Of a stretch of 64,000 nucleotides of DNA, positions 1 through 8,563 are shown piece after piece (the first letter of the stretch is position 1; each line of letters starts with the position of its first letter). A program made the position numbers and the translations under genes. The notes beneath the pieces were generated by a model. That model had not been told where the DNA came from. It did not search any database and saw nothing but the letters and a program-made list of their open reading frames with translations. The stretch spans positions 1-64,000 of the forward strand of contig DATFFP010000070.1 in assembly GCA_035249985.1 (NCBI GenBank), read 5' to 3'. This stretch comes from JAICNG01 sp035249985 (GTDB lineage Bacteria > Gemmatimonadota > Gemmatimonadetes > Gemmatimonadales > Gemmatimonadaceae).

Positions 1-9
1 CATCCATGA

Positions 10-780
10 CTAGCTATCCTTTGAGTGGACGTGCCGTGCCGAGACCGCGGACGACGGATGGACCTCCCGCTCGTGCACACCATTCTCGAGTCGGGCCAGC
101 GCGATCGCGTCGAGGGCGCCCGTTCGCCGAAAGAAGCGCACGAGCTCCCGGCGGTCCGCCGCATCGAGCGTCTGACCGAATTCCATGGCGACGCCCAGCA
201 GTCGAACTCGCAATCGCATGGCCCGCTTGATCACCGCTGAGCGGCTGATGTCGAGCCAGGCCGCCATGGTGCTATATGGCACTCGTTGCCCCATCCACGA
301 GAGCAGCGTTCGCTCGCTGGTATCGAGTCGATCATCGAGCGCCGCCACGAGCCGCTCGAGAACGACAGAGAGCGGCGATGCATCGCGCAACGGGCCGCGC
401 GCCAGCCGCAGGCTCTCCTCGGAACACGTGGCTACAACGACGCGCTCGCCGCCCACGTTCCCCACCACCGCCGCCTCACGCACCATGCGGGAGCGACGAG
501 CGCGCTCGTTCATCATGGCCTTGCGACGGCACGCCGCGATCAGATAGCCGGGAAGCGACGTCGGCACAGGCCGCGTCGAACGGATCAGCGACAGCGCCAC
601 ATCGTACAGCGTCTCGGCCGTCCAATGCTGGCGCTCCTCCTCCGGAACGCGAAAGCGGCGCGCCTGCACCAACACGAGAGAGTGATACCGCTCAATGAAC
701 TCGCGCATCGCTGGCTCTTCACCGGCTCGCATCGCGTGGACTACCGCGTCGTCGCCCGCCTCTTTGTACGCTCGCAACAC
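10..780 (-). CDS. Sigma-70-like (ECF-type) regulator
   Basis: The 256-residue protein looks like a divergent RNA polymerase sigma factor. Residues about 25-110 (FIERYHSLVLVQARRF... PGYLIAACRRK) resemble sigma region 2. Residues about 150-200 (RTLLSWMGQRVPYSTMAAWL followed by SRSAVIKRAMRLRVRL) look like a region 4 helix-turn-helix. The start is GTG at 780, with GGAGG (complement of 788-792) seven bases upstream; TTG at 777 is an alternative. No anti-sigma gene is visible beside it, although the far side lies outside the window. A sigma role is inferred from the two-domain pattern; a non-sigma DNA-binding protein is possible. Confidence 0.6.
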   Translation of the reverse strand: MLRAYKEAGDDAVVHAMRAGEEPAMREFIERYHSLVLVQARRFRVPEEERQHWTAETLYDVALSLIRSTRPVPTSLPGYLIAACRRKAMMNERARRSRMVREAAVVGNVGGERVVVATCSEESLRLARGPLRDASPLSVVLERLVAALDDRLDTSERTLLSWMGQRVPYSTMAAWLDISRSAVIKRAMRLRVRLLGVAMEFGQTLDAADRRELVRFFRRTGALDAIALARLENGVHEREVHPSSAVSARHVHSKDS

Positions 781-870
781 CCCTCCGCCTCCCGTTCGTC
801 ATCCTCATCCCCGCGTCATGCTTTGTCGGCGTCGACTGCTTCTGTGGACACGCATCCTCGGGACGCCCTG

Positions 871-1473
871 TTAGATGCGAGGTGGTGACACGTCCATTTG
901 GAGCGACTCGACCGCCCGGAGCGCGCTTGACCGAACCCAGCGACGAAGGGTTTGCGAGAGCCTCGTGAGCTGGGCCGGCGTAAAGAGGCCGCGCCTTATG
1001 CGAGTGCGCAGCCAGGTCGCCCGTCTCGTGCGGAGGCCGTAACGCTCGGCGGTGCGAACCAGTGTGAGCACATCCTCCAGCGCGTCGCTCGACGCGCCCT
1101 GATATCGCTCGGCGAGCACTGCCCGCGTACGCGCGCGGGCCGCCTTTTCCATCTCCTCGACGCTTGGCCGGTTCCTCGCCGCCGTGAAGCCGAGGTTCGC
1201 CAGCGCCCGCCCGATGGCCGACGTCTCCGTGTTCTCGAGACAGGCCACCGTGTTGATGTCGCCGTCCCCGAACTTCTCGCTCGCCCAACCCGTCGCCGCC
1301 GGCTGCCGAGACTTCTCCGTTCGATAGACGCTGGCGCGGAACACCACCTCGCGCTCGTTATGCATCGTGAGCTGCGTGATGATGCGTCCCGCCGGGAACC
1401 GCTCGTAAAAGAGCGCGATGCGATCGGCCACCGGGGCATACTCCCCGCCGATCGGCAGGTCTGATTTTGGCAC
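871..1473 (-). CDS. Phage-type ssDNA-annealing/recombination-like protein
   Basis: This 200-residue protein carries the block GDINTVACLENTETSAIGRA followed by LANLGF. From memory that block marks a family common in actinobacterial and clostridial phages and usually annotated as hypothetical or recombination-related. The N-terminal 'YAPVADRIALFYERFPAGRI' also fits that family. The C-terminal third is arginine-rich (for example RTRRATWLRTRIRRG) and could bind nucleic acid. I chose GTG at 1473 over ATG at 1527 because AGGAGG sits at the right distance before it; the longer start would overlap the divergent promoter. It is divergent from polX-nth. No other phage gene is nearby, so it may be a domesticated phage gene. 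Function is not proven. Confidence 0.6.
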   Translation of the reverse strand: MPKSDLPIGGEYAPVADRIALFYERFPAGRIITQLTMHNEREVVFRASVYRTEKSRQPAATGWASEKFGDGDINTVACLENTETSAIGRALANLGFTAARNRPSVEEMEKAARARTRAVLAERYQGASSDALEDVLTLVRTAERYGLRTRRATWLRTRIRRGLFTPAQLTRLSQTLRRWVRSSALRAVESLQMDVSPPRI

Positions 1474-1546
1474 GGTCACCTCCTCGAGCCGGGCTCCGAG
1501 AGTAGCCCGAAGAAACACCGAAGTCAAGGACGGCTATATTCCGGTC

Positions 1547-3280
1547 ATGGATCCCCGCACCGCCGCTCACGTCCTCACCCAGATCAGCGAGATCCTCGAG
1601 CTCACCGGGGAGAATCGCTTCAAGGCCCGCGCATACCGATCTGCCGCCTCGGCGGTCCTCGAAGTCACCACCGACGACCTTTGCCCACTCTACCGCGAGG
1701 GCTCGCTCGCCAAGCTCAAAGGGATTGGGCCCGCGACGCTTGGCGTCATCGCCGACCTGTGCGAGACCGGGGAATCGCGCTACTTCGACCAGCTTCGCGA
1801 GCAGACTCCGGAAGGCCTGCTCGAGATGCTCCGCGTGCCGGGACTCGGTGTCTCGAAGATCCAGGCGCTCCACGAAGGCCTGGGAATCTCGACTGTCCAG
1901 GAGCTGGAGGAGGCCGCTCGCGATGGGCGCCTCGCCAAGGTCAAGGGGTTTGGGCCCAAGACCGCCGAGAAGATCCTCAAGGGGATCGGGTATCTGCGAT
2001 CGACGAATGCCTACGTCCTCTACCCGCACGCTGTGATCGAGGCGCGACGCTTGTTGGCGATGGTCGAGGCGCATCCCGAGGTCGAGCGTGCGCTCATCGC
2101 CGGCTCGATCCGCCGCCGCCGCGAAACCGTGCGCGACGTCGACATCGTCGCCGCCTGTCGGACGACGCCGGCGTCCGTCGCCGCTTCGTTCGCCCGCGCG
2201 GGTGGCGTCCGCGACGTCGTCGGAGCTGGTGGCCGGTCACTTTCCATTCGTTATGTGGACGGCACCGTCCTGGATCTGCACTGCGTCGAGCCGGAGCGCT
2301 TCGGGATTGCCCTCTGGCGGGCGACGGGAAGCGAGTCGCACACCCAGGAGCTTCGCGCGCACGCGTCGGAGCGCGGGTTCACGCTCGCCGAGGATGAGCT
2401 GCGGGACGCGAGCGGCAGCGTGCTGCCAATCGCCGATGAAGTCGCCCTCTACGACGCGCTGGGTCTGCCGTACATCGAGCCCGAGCTGCGCGAGGGGCGT
2501 GGCGAGATCGACGCCGCCTCACGACGCGCGCTCCCCTCGCTCATCGCGTACGCCGACATCAAGGGCGTGCTGCACTGCCATTCTCAGTACTCGGACGGCA
2601 AGGCGACGATCGCCGAGATGGCGGCGGCGGCGAAGGCGCGCGGGTGGAGCTACATCGGGATCTCCGATCACTCGGAATCGGCGTTCTATGCCGGCGGCGT
2701 CTCGCGCGAAGCGCTCATCGCGCAACACGAGGAGATCGATCGCATCAACGAGACGCTCGATGGGATCAAGGTGCTCAAGGGGATCGAGGCGGACATCCTC
2801 GCCGACGGCCGCGTCGACTATGACGATGAGATCCTCGAGCGCTTCGACTTCGTGATCGGGTCGGTGCATTCGCGATTCGGGATGGACCGCACGGCCATGA
2901 CCGACCGCGTCCTCAAGGCGCTCGACAATCCACATCTCACGATCCTCGGCCACCCGACGGGGCGACTGCTGCTGACGCGCGAGGCCTATGCGATCGACAT
3001 GGACGCCGTGCTCGACAAGGCGGCCGAGCTCGGCGTCGTCGTCGAGCTGAATGCCGATCCACACCGGCTCGACATCGACTGGCAAACCTGTCAGGCGGCG
3101 AAGCAGCGGGGTGTGACGGTCGCGATCGGTCCCGATGCGCATTCGACGGCGGGGCTGGACGTCACCGAGATCGGCGTCGGCATCGCGCGCAAGGGCTGGC
3201 TCGAGCCCGCCGACGTACTCAACACGTGGGACGCCGACGCCATCGTCGAGCGCGCCCGGGCGCGTCGCGCACGCGCATGA
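1547..3280 (+). CDS. polX: DNA polymerase/3'-5' exonuclease PolX
   Basis: Family X polymerase fused to a PHP exonuclease, 577 aa, the usual length for bacterial PolX. It fills short gaps in base-excision repair, and the PHP domain trims 3' ends. Helix-hairpin-helix loops are seen (LKGIGPAT, VPGLGVSK, VKGFGPKT). The palm has GS-x9-DVD (Asp197, Asp199) and a third Asp near 243 (TVLDLHCV). The PHP domain begins with LHCHSQYSDGK (His343, His345) and continues with ISDHS, GIEADI and GPDAHS. The ATG at 1547 starts exactly at the conserved MDPRTAAHVLTQISEIL. The stop overlaps the nth start by ATGA, so the two are translationally coupled. Confidence 0.96.
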   Translation: MDPRTAAHVLTQISEILELTGENRFKARAYRSAASAVLEVTTDDLCPLYREGSLAKLKGIGPATLGVIADLCETGESRYFDQLREQTPEGLLEMLRVPGLGVSKIQALHEGLGISTVQELEEAARDGRLAKVKGFGPKTAEKILKGIGYLRSTNAYVLYPHAVIEARRLLAMVEAHPEVERALIAGSIRRRRETVRDVDIVAACRTTPASVAASFARAGGVRDVVGAGGRSLSIRYVDGTVLDLHCVEPERFGIALWRATGSESHTQELRAHASERGFTLAEDELRDASGSVLPIADEVALYDALGLPYIEPELREGRGEIDAASRRALPSLIAYADIKGVLHCHSQYSDGKATIAEMAAAAKARGWSYIGISDHSESAFYAGGVSREALIAQHEEIDRINETLDGIKVLKGIEADILADGRVDYDDEILERFDFVIGSVHSRFGMDRTAMTDRVLKALDNPHLTILGHPTGRLLLTREAYAIDMDAVLDKAAELGVVVELNADPHRLDIDWQTCQAAKQRGVTVAIGPDAHSTAGLDVTEIGVGIARKGWLEPADVLNTWDADAIVERARARRARA

Positions 3281-4065
3281 GCCCGCGCGCGAGCGCCGCA
3301 CCGCCACAACCGCCCTTCGTCACTCGTAAGGCGCTCCCCAAGAAGCCGAAGCAGGTTGGAAGTGGTGTCGCGCTCGAATATATCCGCCGGCTCGAGGAGA
3401 CATACCCGGACGCGAAATGCTCGCTCGACTACCGGAACCCGTACGAGCTCGTCGTCGCGACCATCCTCTCCGCGCAGTGCACCGATGTCCGCGTCAACAT
3501 GGTGACGCCCGACCTGTTCGCGCGCTTTCCCGACCCTGCGGCCCTCGCGAACGCCGAGCCGGAGGATCTGGAGAATCGCATCAAGAGCACAGGCTTCTTC
3601 CGGAACAAGACGAAGAGCCTGCTCGGCATGGCGCGCGCGGTGGTCGACACGCATCGCGGTGAGATCCCACGCACGATGGACGAGCTGACGCACCTCCCGG
3701 GTATCGGTCGCAAGACGGCGAACGTCGTCCTGGGCAACGCCTTCGGGCTGAACGAGGGAGTCGTCGTGGACACGCACGTCACGCGCGTGTCGTTTCGCCT
3801 TGGTCTCACCCGGGAGACCGACGCGGTGAAGATCGAGCAGGACCTCATCGAGGTCGTACCACGCGAGAAGTGGACGTTGTTCTCGCACCTGCTGATCTTT
3901 CATGGTCGCGCGATCTGCGTCGCGCGGCGGCCGTTGTGTGAATCGTGTCCGTTGTGGGATCTCTGCCCTTCATCACTTGTTGTTCCCGTCACAAGCGGTA
4001 AAGGAACCGCAGATGGCCGCAGAAGGCCGCAGAAGACTCCGCCGCGCGAATCTGATTCCGCGTAG
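3277..4065 (+). CDS. nth: Endonuclease III (DNA glycosylase/AP lyase)
   Basis: Removes oxidised pyrimidines and cuts the abasic site. In this 262-aa protein the helix-hairpin-helix LPGIGRKTANVV holds the catalytic Lys146, and VVDTHVTRV holds Asp165. The [4Fe-4S] loop is C-x6-C-x2-C-x5-C (Cys214, 221, 224, 230). ATG at 3277 overlaps the polX stop. The N-terminus (about 30 residues) and the C-terminus after residue 231 are extensions. Residues about 243-253 (GTADGRRRPQK) are encoded by the left arm of an inverted repeat that continues past the stop codon, so the tail seems to be recruited repeat DNA. Confidence 0.95.
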   Translation: MSPRASAAPPQPPFVTRKALPKKPKQVGSGVALEYIRRLEETYPDAKCSLDYRNPYELVVATILSAQCTDVRVNMVTPDLFARFPDPAALANAEPEDLENRIKSTGFFRNKTKSLLGMARAVVDTHRGEIPRTMDELTHLPGIGRKTANVVLGNAFGLNEGVVVDTHVTRVSFRLGLTRETDAVKIEQDLIEVVPREKWTLFSHLLIFHGRAICVARRPLCESCPLWDLCPSSLVVPVTSGKGTADGRRRPQKTPPRESDSA

Positions 4066-4148
4066 GAGTAACCAAGGAACTTTGGGAACTTCACGTTGCA
4101 TGGAGTTGTCTAGGACGCATTGATGCATCTGCGGCCTTCTGCGGTTCC
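4003..4148. repeat. Inverted repeat with 10-nt units (CCGCAGAAGG type)
   Basis: The left arm is at about 4003-4033 and the right arm at about 4125-4148. The outer 24 bases of the arms (GGAACCGCAGA.. against ..TCTGCGGTTCC) pair with three mismatches. The left arm is a tandem of CCGCAGATGG, CCGCAGAAGG and CCGCAGAAGA, lying in the 3' end of nth. The 90-base spacer holds a second small repeat, GGAACTTTGGGAACTT. The element lies between nth and the cyclophilin gene. Confidence 0.75.
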
Positions 4149-4180
4149 TAACCGAAGGGGCTACCAACTATCTTCCCCGC

Positions 4181-4642
4181 ATGCCAAAAACAGCCACGAT
4201 CGAAACGAATCGCGGGACGATCACCGCGGAACTGTATGACAAGGATGCCCCGAACACGGTGGCCAACTTCGAGAAGCTCGCCAACAGCGGGTTCTATGAT
4301 GGGACGAAGTTTCATCGCGTGATCCCGGACTTCGTCGTCCAGGGCGGCGACCCCTACTCGAAAGGGGGCGAACACGCCAAGGGACCCGTCGGCACCGGGG
4401 GTCCCGGGTGGACCATCAAGTGCGAGACCAAAGGCGGCAACCAGAAGCACGTCGTCGGCGCGCTCTCAATGGCGCACGCGGGCAAGGACACCGGCGGCAG
4501 CCAGTTTTTCATGGTGCTCAGCGAGCAGAACGCGAAGCACCTCGATGGCGTGCATACCGTCTTCGGCCGCATCACGACGGGGCTCGACGTCATGAAGCAG
4601 ATCAAGCAGAATGATCAGATCGTGAAGGCGAGTGTGGCGTAA
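4181..4642 (+). CDS. Cyclophilin-type peptidyl-prolyl isomerase
   Basis: Catalyses cis-trans isomerisation of prolyl bonds. The 153 residues form a complete minimal cyclophilin: FHRVIPDFVVQGGDP carries the active-site Arg46, Phe51 and Gln54, and GGSQFFMVL and LDGVHTVFGRI are family blocks. There is no signal peptide, so it should act in the cytoplasm. It is flanked on both sides by inverted-repeat elements, suggesting its own transcription unit. Confidence 0.93.
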   Translation: MPKTATIETNRGTITAELYDKDAPNTVANFEKLANSGFYDGTKFHRVIPDFVVQGGDPYSKGGEHAKGPVGTGGPGWTIKCETKGGNQKHVVGALSMAHAGKDTGGSQFFMVLSEQNAKHLDGVHTVFGRITTGLDVMKQIKQNDQIVKASVA

Positions 4643-4649
4643 GGCTACC

Positions 4650-4731
4650 TGATTGCTGATTGCTGATTGCGAATGGCCGAGAATTTATTCGCATTCCCGA
4701 ATCAGCAATCCGCAATCCGCAATCCGCAATC
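4650..4731. repeat. Heptamer inverted repeat (GATTGCT/GATTGCG family)
   Basis: The left arm 4650-4674 is TGATTGC repeated about three times with a 7-nt period. The right arm, about 4687-4731, ends in CGCAATC units with the same period. The two arms are reverse complements in the main. The right arm ends about 25 bases before the start of the small membrane protein gene. A degraded relative lies at 15612-15667. Confidence 0.75.
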
Positions 4732-4756
4732 GGACAGGAACCCTAACCCGAAAACC

Positions 4757-5008
4757 ATGTCCTCTCCTCGTGCCGGCGACATGAGCGCGGGCTTCATTGG
4801 CCTCGCGGTCTCCGTGCTCTTTCTGCTGGCAACCGTCACTACCATCATCGCGCTCACCAACCGGGCCTTCGCGGGTCACACGACCGCCGCGGAGCAGGGA
4901 CACGCTGCTCCGGCCCCCGCGGGACAGACTCCCGCACCGGCTGCGGGACAGACTTCGCCTGCGCCAGGGGACACGGCCGCCGCCGCGCACGCACCGGGCG
5001 CACACTGA
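4757..5008 (+). CDS. Small single-pass membrane protein, Ala/Pro-rich tail
   Basis: An 83-residue protein of unknown function. Residues about 11-31 (FIGLAVSVLFLLATVTTII) form one membrane helix. The rest is a low-complexity tail rich in Ala, Pro, Gly, Gln and Thr (APAPAGQTPAPAAGQT), probably an extracytoplasmic linker. ATG at 4757 is preferred over an upstream in-frame ATG at 4667 because the upstream part is encoded by the repeat arm. It stops five bases before the next gene, so the two are likely co-transcribed. Confidence 0.55.
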   Translation: MSSPRAGDMSAGFIGLAVSVLFLLATVTTIIALTNRAFAGHTTAAEQGHAAPAPAGQTPAPAAGQTSPAPGDTAAAAHAPGAH

Positions 5009-5013
5009 GTCTC

Positions 5014-7005
5014 GTGGGCGTTTTCCCGTTCCTGCTGGTCGCGGCCCTTCAGCAGCAGCAGGCCGAGCCGCTCGATGCCCGCATAGTCGTTAGGCCCGCC
5101 AACGCCGAGATCCCCGTGGGCGACTCGGTGCGACTCATTGGCGAGGTACGCGATCGGGCGGGGAACGTCGTGCCGAACGCGCGCGTGGTGTTCCGCGCCG
5201 GCGGCGGATCATTCGAGGGCCGAGTCGATTCCACCGGCCTCGTCGTCGGTGGGGCGCCGACCACGATCCCCGTCACCGTCATCGGACTGGTGGACGGAAA
5301 GCGCCCACTGCTCGACCGCGCGTTCGTGCGCGTCGTGCCCGGACCGGCCGCCCGCGTGCGCATCCTGAACGCCCCCGGCCGCCTGGTCATCGGTCAGACG
5401 GTCGCGCTCCGCACGCGCACTCAGTCAGCGATAGGCGACGAGCGCCGCGATCGCCCAACCTGGCGAAGCTCCGCCCCCGCGATCGTGCGCGTCGACGCCG
5501 ATGGTGTCGTCACCGCGGTTGCACCAGGTCGCGCCACGATCACGGCGTCGGTAGGTGATGTCCGCACGTCGATTCCGGTCGAGGTGGCGAGTGCGCGCGT
5601 CGCATCCGTGCGCGTCACCGCCAGCGCGCGCGAAGCCCGCGAGGGTGACGTCATCCGCTTCACTGCCACCGCGCGCACGGCTGGCGGAACCGCGATCGCC
5701 GGCGTCACACCGACGTGGAGCGTCTCGCCGGGCAACGGCGTCATCGATGAGATGGGCGCCTTCGTGGGCTACGAGCCGGGCGAGTACACCGTCATCGCGA
5801 CGTTCGGGGGTCAGAGCGGCAGCGCCCGCGTCACGTTAGGCGAGCGCGATGTGCGCCGCCCGGTGACGGTCGTCGGACGCCTTCCGCGCGCACGCTTCCG
5901 CACCGAGGAGCTCTGGCTCCACCCGAACGGCAAGAACGCCTACCTCGGCACCGGCCGGGGCGGCGACGTCATGTTCGCGATCGACATCAGCGATCCGGCG
6001 AAGCCTGTCGTCACCGACTCGATCGTCGCCAACACGCGGCGCGTCAACGACATCGTCACGACCGCCGACGGCTCCATCCTCGTGTTCACGCGCGAAGGCG
6101 CCGCCGACCGACGGAACGGGATCGTCATCTGCGACAATCGGGATCCGGCGCACCCGCGACCGATCGCCGAGTTCACGGAGGGCGTCACGTCGGGTGTCCA
6201 CTCGCTCTTCTTCTACGAGAGCCCACGGTTCGGGCGGCATCTCCTCCTCACGAACGACGGGACAGCCGAGCTGCACATCCTCAACCTCGATGATCCGGCC
6301 AAGCCTCGTGAGGTGGCGCGCTGGGTGACGGAACGTCCTGCCGAAGGACGCTCGCTGCACGACATCGACGTCCGCGACGGCCTCGCGTATCTGAGCTACT
6401 GGAACGACGGCCTGGTCGTGCTCGACATCGGCAACGGTTCGCACGGCGGCACGCCCTCGAGCCCGAAGCTCGTCACGCAGTACAAGTACGATCTCGACGA
6501 GCTCTACCGCGACGTCGCGCAGACCGCCGGCGGCGGCTTCATCCGCGGCACGCACACGGCCTGGCGCCACAAGAGCTACGTCTTCATCGCCGATGAGGTG
6601 TTCCCGCTGCGCGGCGTCGCCGGCGCCACGGGAGTCGCGGCCGAGCGCGCCTATGGCCGCCTGCAGGTGATCGACGTCAGCGACATGAAGAATCCGAAGT
6701 CGGTCGCATGGTACGAGCCGGAGTTCGGTGGCGTGCACAACATCTGGGTCGCCGGCGACACGCTCTACATGGGCGCGTACGAGGCTGGCTTCCGCGCCTT
6801 CGACATTTCCGGTGAATTACGCGGAGACCTGCGCGCGCAGGACCGCGAGATCGCGCACCTCCACACCGCGAGCGACGTGGGCCACGTGACGAACGCGCCG
6901 CGCGTGTGGGGGGTCATCTATCGGGATGGGTTGGCGTACGTGAATGACAACCACAACGGCTTGTGGGTCGTGCGGATCGAGCCGAAGTCGGAGCTGGTAC
7001 CTTGA
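5014..7005 (+). CDS. Exported Ig-like and LVIVD beta-propeller protein
   Basis: 663 residues with a GTG start. A short hydrophobic leader (VFPFLLVAAL) suggests export. Residues about 20-280 contain bacterial Ig-like (BIG2-type) segments, for example WRSSAPAIVRVDADGVVTAV followed by APGRATITA. Residues about 295-655 carry LVIVD-type repeats (DISDPAKPVV, LNLDDPAKPREV, VIDVSDMKNPKSV), which form a propeller in secreted and choice-of-anchor proteins. No enzymatic motif was seen, so it is probably a cell-surface or periplasmic binding protein. It ends just before a cloverleaf repeat. Confidence 0.8.
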   Translation: MGVFPFLLVAALQQQQAEPLDARIVVRPANAEIPVGDSVRLIGEVRDRAGNVVPNARVVFRAGGGSFEGRVDSTGLVVGGAPTTIPVTVIGLVDGKRPLLDRAFVRVVPGPAARVRILNAPGRLVIGQTVALRTRTQSAIGDERRDRPTWRSSAPAIVRVDADGVVTAVAPGRATITASVGDVRTSIPVEVASARVASVRVTASAREAREGDVIRFTATARTAGGTAIAGVTPTWSVSPGNGVIDEMGAFVGYEPGEYTVIATFGGQSGSARVTLGERDVRRPVTVVGRLPRARFRTEELWLHPNGKNAYLGTGRGGDVMFAIDISDPAKPVVTDSIVANTRRVNDIVTTADGSILVFTREGAADRRNGIVICDNRDPAHPRPIAEFTEGVTSGVHSLFFYESPRFGRHLLLTNDGTAELHILNLDDPAKPREVARWVTERPAEGRSLHDIDVRDGLAYLSYWNDGLVVLDIGNGSHGGTPSSPKLVTQYKYDLDELYRDVAQTAGGGFIRGTHTAWRHKSYVFIADEVFPLRGVAGATGVAAERAYGRLQVIDVSDMKNPKSVAWYEPEFGGVHNIWVAGDTLYMGAYEAGFRAFDISGELRGDLRAQDREIAHLHTASDVGHVTNAPRVWGVIYRDGLAYVNDNHNGLWVVRIEPKSELVP

Positions 7006-7007
7006 CT

Positions 7008-7158
7008 AGGAATTAGGAGTCAGGGGTCAGGGATCAGGGGTGGAAAGGCGCGTCGCCGCTGCGCGGCAGACGCGCTCATTAGATGAGCAAACGGCGGCGC
7101 GAATGCGCCGCCGTTTGCCTTTCCACCCCTGATCCCTCACCCCTGACCCCTGGCTCCT
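7008..7158. repeat. Cloverleaf heptamer element, copy 1 (inverted)
   Basis: Outer arms 7008-7048 and 7118-7158 (41 nt each, five mismatches) are built of TCAGGGG/TCAGGAG heptamers and end in TGGAAAGG/CCTTTCCA. Inside, without linkers, lie hairpins 7049-7074 (GC-rich with one bulge), 7075-7087 (CTCAT-TAG-ATGAG) and 7088-7117 (CAAACGGCGGCGC-GAAT-complement). The hairpin order is reversed relative to the other three copies. It separates two convergent genes, and its right arm includes the stop codon of the SPFH gene. Confidence 0.9.
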
Positions 7159-7951
7159 ATCTCGGTGACTTCCAGGAGTCGATGACCGAACCCCCGATGA
7201 CGCACGTCGTCACTCCCTTGCACGCTTCCGAGAGACCCTTCGCCTGCGCCTCCGCGATACGAAGCTGCAGGAGCTCCCGGTTCTGCGAGTACGCCTGCGC
7301 CTCTAGCCGCTTCGCCGTCGCCTGCGCTTCGGCGCCGATGACGGTCGCGCGCGCGTTCACCGAGTCGATCTGGAACTGCTTGATCGCACGGTCGAGGATC
7401 TGGGCCTGCTTCGCCGCTTCAATCCGTGCCGCTTCGATCGCGGCTGGCGCCTTGATGTCGCGCACGAAGACCTGCTTCACGATCGCGCGCCCGCCCAGCT
7501 TGCGCTGAATGTGGGAGCGCACCGAATCGGAGAGCGACGCGCGGTCGGCCGAGAAGATCTGAGACACCGTCCAGCTCGCGAGTGCGTTCCGGTATCCTTC
7601 CCGCACGGCGTTGAGGATCTCCGCTTCCGCCGCTTCCGGCGTGCGCTTGTCCTCGAACAGCTGGAGAATCGTCGCCGGATCGTACGAGTACACGATGCCG
7701 ACGTCGCCGACGACGGTGATGGGGTCGCGCGTCTGCGCCTCCATCGTCTCCTTGGCGCCCTGGTCGGGGAAATTCTTGTCGGTCATCGAGAAGCAGGTCG
7801 CCTTGGCCAGCGGCGTGAAGTTCAAGCCCGTGCTCATGCGCGGCTCAATGACCCTCCCATAACGCGTGAGCACGCAATGCTCGGTGGTGTCGACCGACGT
7901 GCATCCCGCGACGACGAGGATCGCCGCGAGCAGCGCGAATGAGCTCCGCAT
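7157..7951 (-). CDS. SPFH/band-7 domain lipoprotein
   Basis: 264 residues. The N-terminus is a lipoprotein signal (LLAAILVVAGC, lipobox VAGC, Cys17). The body is an SPFH/prohibitin domain: an N-terminal beta part (TQTRDPITVVGDVGIVYSYD-like) and a long helical stretch with a typical EAARIEAAKQAQILDRAIKQ block. SPFH proteins assemble into membrane rings and support proteases or membrane quality control. A lipid anchor in place of a transmembrane helix is unusual and implies a periplasmic location. The next gene, on the same strand, is another lipoprotein. Confidence 0.85.
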   Translation of the reverse strand: MRSSFALLAAILVVAGCTSVDTTEHCVLTRYGRVIEPRMSTGLNFTPLAKATCFSMTDKNFPDQGAKETMEAQTRDPITVVGDVGIVYSYDPATILQLFEDKRTPEAAEAEILNAVREGYRNALASWTVSQIFSADRASLSDSVRSHIQRKLGGRAIVKQVFVRDIKAPAAIEAARIEAAKQAQILDRAIKQFQIDSVNARATVIGAEAQATAKRLEAQAYSQNRELLQLRIAEAQAKGLSEACKGVTTCVIGGSVIDSWKSPR

Positions 7952-8050
7952 CTTTCCTACCTCGATCTGAATGGTCGGGGCGGGTGGACGGCCGTCCGGT
8001 ACGCGCTCCGCCTGTCACGCGTACCCCAGGAAGGACGACTGGCCGCGGGT

Positions 8051-8491
8051 TCAGTCTCCGATGCGATCGCGTCGGACGAGAATGGGCTTCGAGGCGCCGG
8101 CCAGGCGAAGCGCGGCATTCGCGACCCAGGGCATGTTCGCCCGAAGGGAATCGCCGCGAATCTCCAGTCGGTGGGCTTCATCGTCCCGCACGCGATCGCC
8201 GTCGTCGTGAGACAGGAGAACGGCGTTGTCGCGGACAACATAGCGTCCGCGGTGGGTGTCGCGATCGCGATCGCCGTCGATGTCGGAGTCGGTGGTCATC
8301 TCGTACCGGCCATCGCGATGCAGCTCCAGCGCGACGTGGAAGGACCACGGATGTCCAAAGGCGCGACCGGCAGCGTCATATTCATAGACGCCGGGAAGAC
8401 TGCGAGGAATCGAGTCGCCGTCCACGGCACGACACGCGGCGACTGCGACCGATGCAACCACGAGTGAGACGGCGACAAACGAAGTACGCAT
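8051..8491 (-). CDS. Hypothetical lipoprotein
   Basis: 146 residues with a signal peptide (FVAVSLVVASVAVAAC, lipobox VAAC). The mature part is very acidic and Asp/Arg-rich around residues 66-80 (TTDSDIDGDRDRDTHRGRY). Alternating beta segments (GVYEYDAAGR, FHVALELHRDGRYEMTT, RYVVRDNAVLLS) resemble a small beta-barrel or lipocalin-like fold. No family was recognised. Confidence 0.6.
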   Translation of the reverse strand: MRTSFVAVSLVVASVAVAACRAVDGDSIPRSLPGVYEYDAAGRAFGHPWSFHVALELHRDGRYEMTTDSDIDGDRDRDTHRGRYVVRDNAVLLSHDDGDRVRDDEAHRLEIRGDSLRANMPWVANAALRLAGASKPILVRRDRIGD

Positions 8492-8563
8492 GCCACCCTC
8501 CGAGCGGGACAGCCATCATTACGGTCTTGCGCCCGCGATCGTTTCATTCGACGCTTCCCCTCC

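Noticed and set aside
7008..7158. Simple rho-independent terminators for the heptamer hairpins
   Set aside because: No T-tract follows the stems on either side, and one copy lies between divergent genes. The true terminator at 40966 looks quite different.
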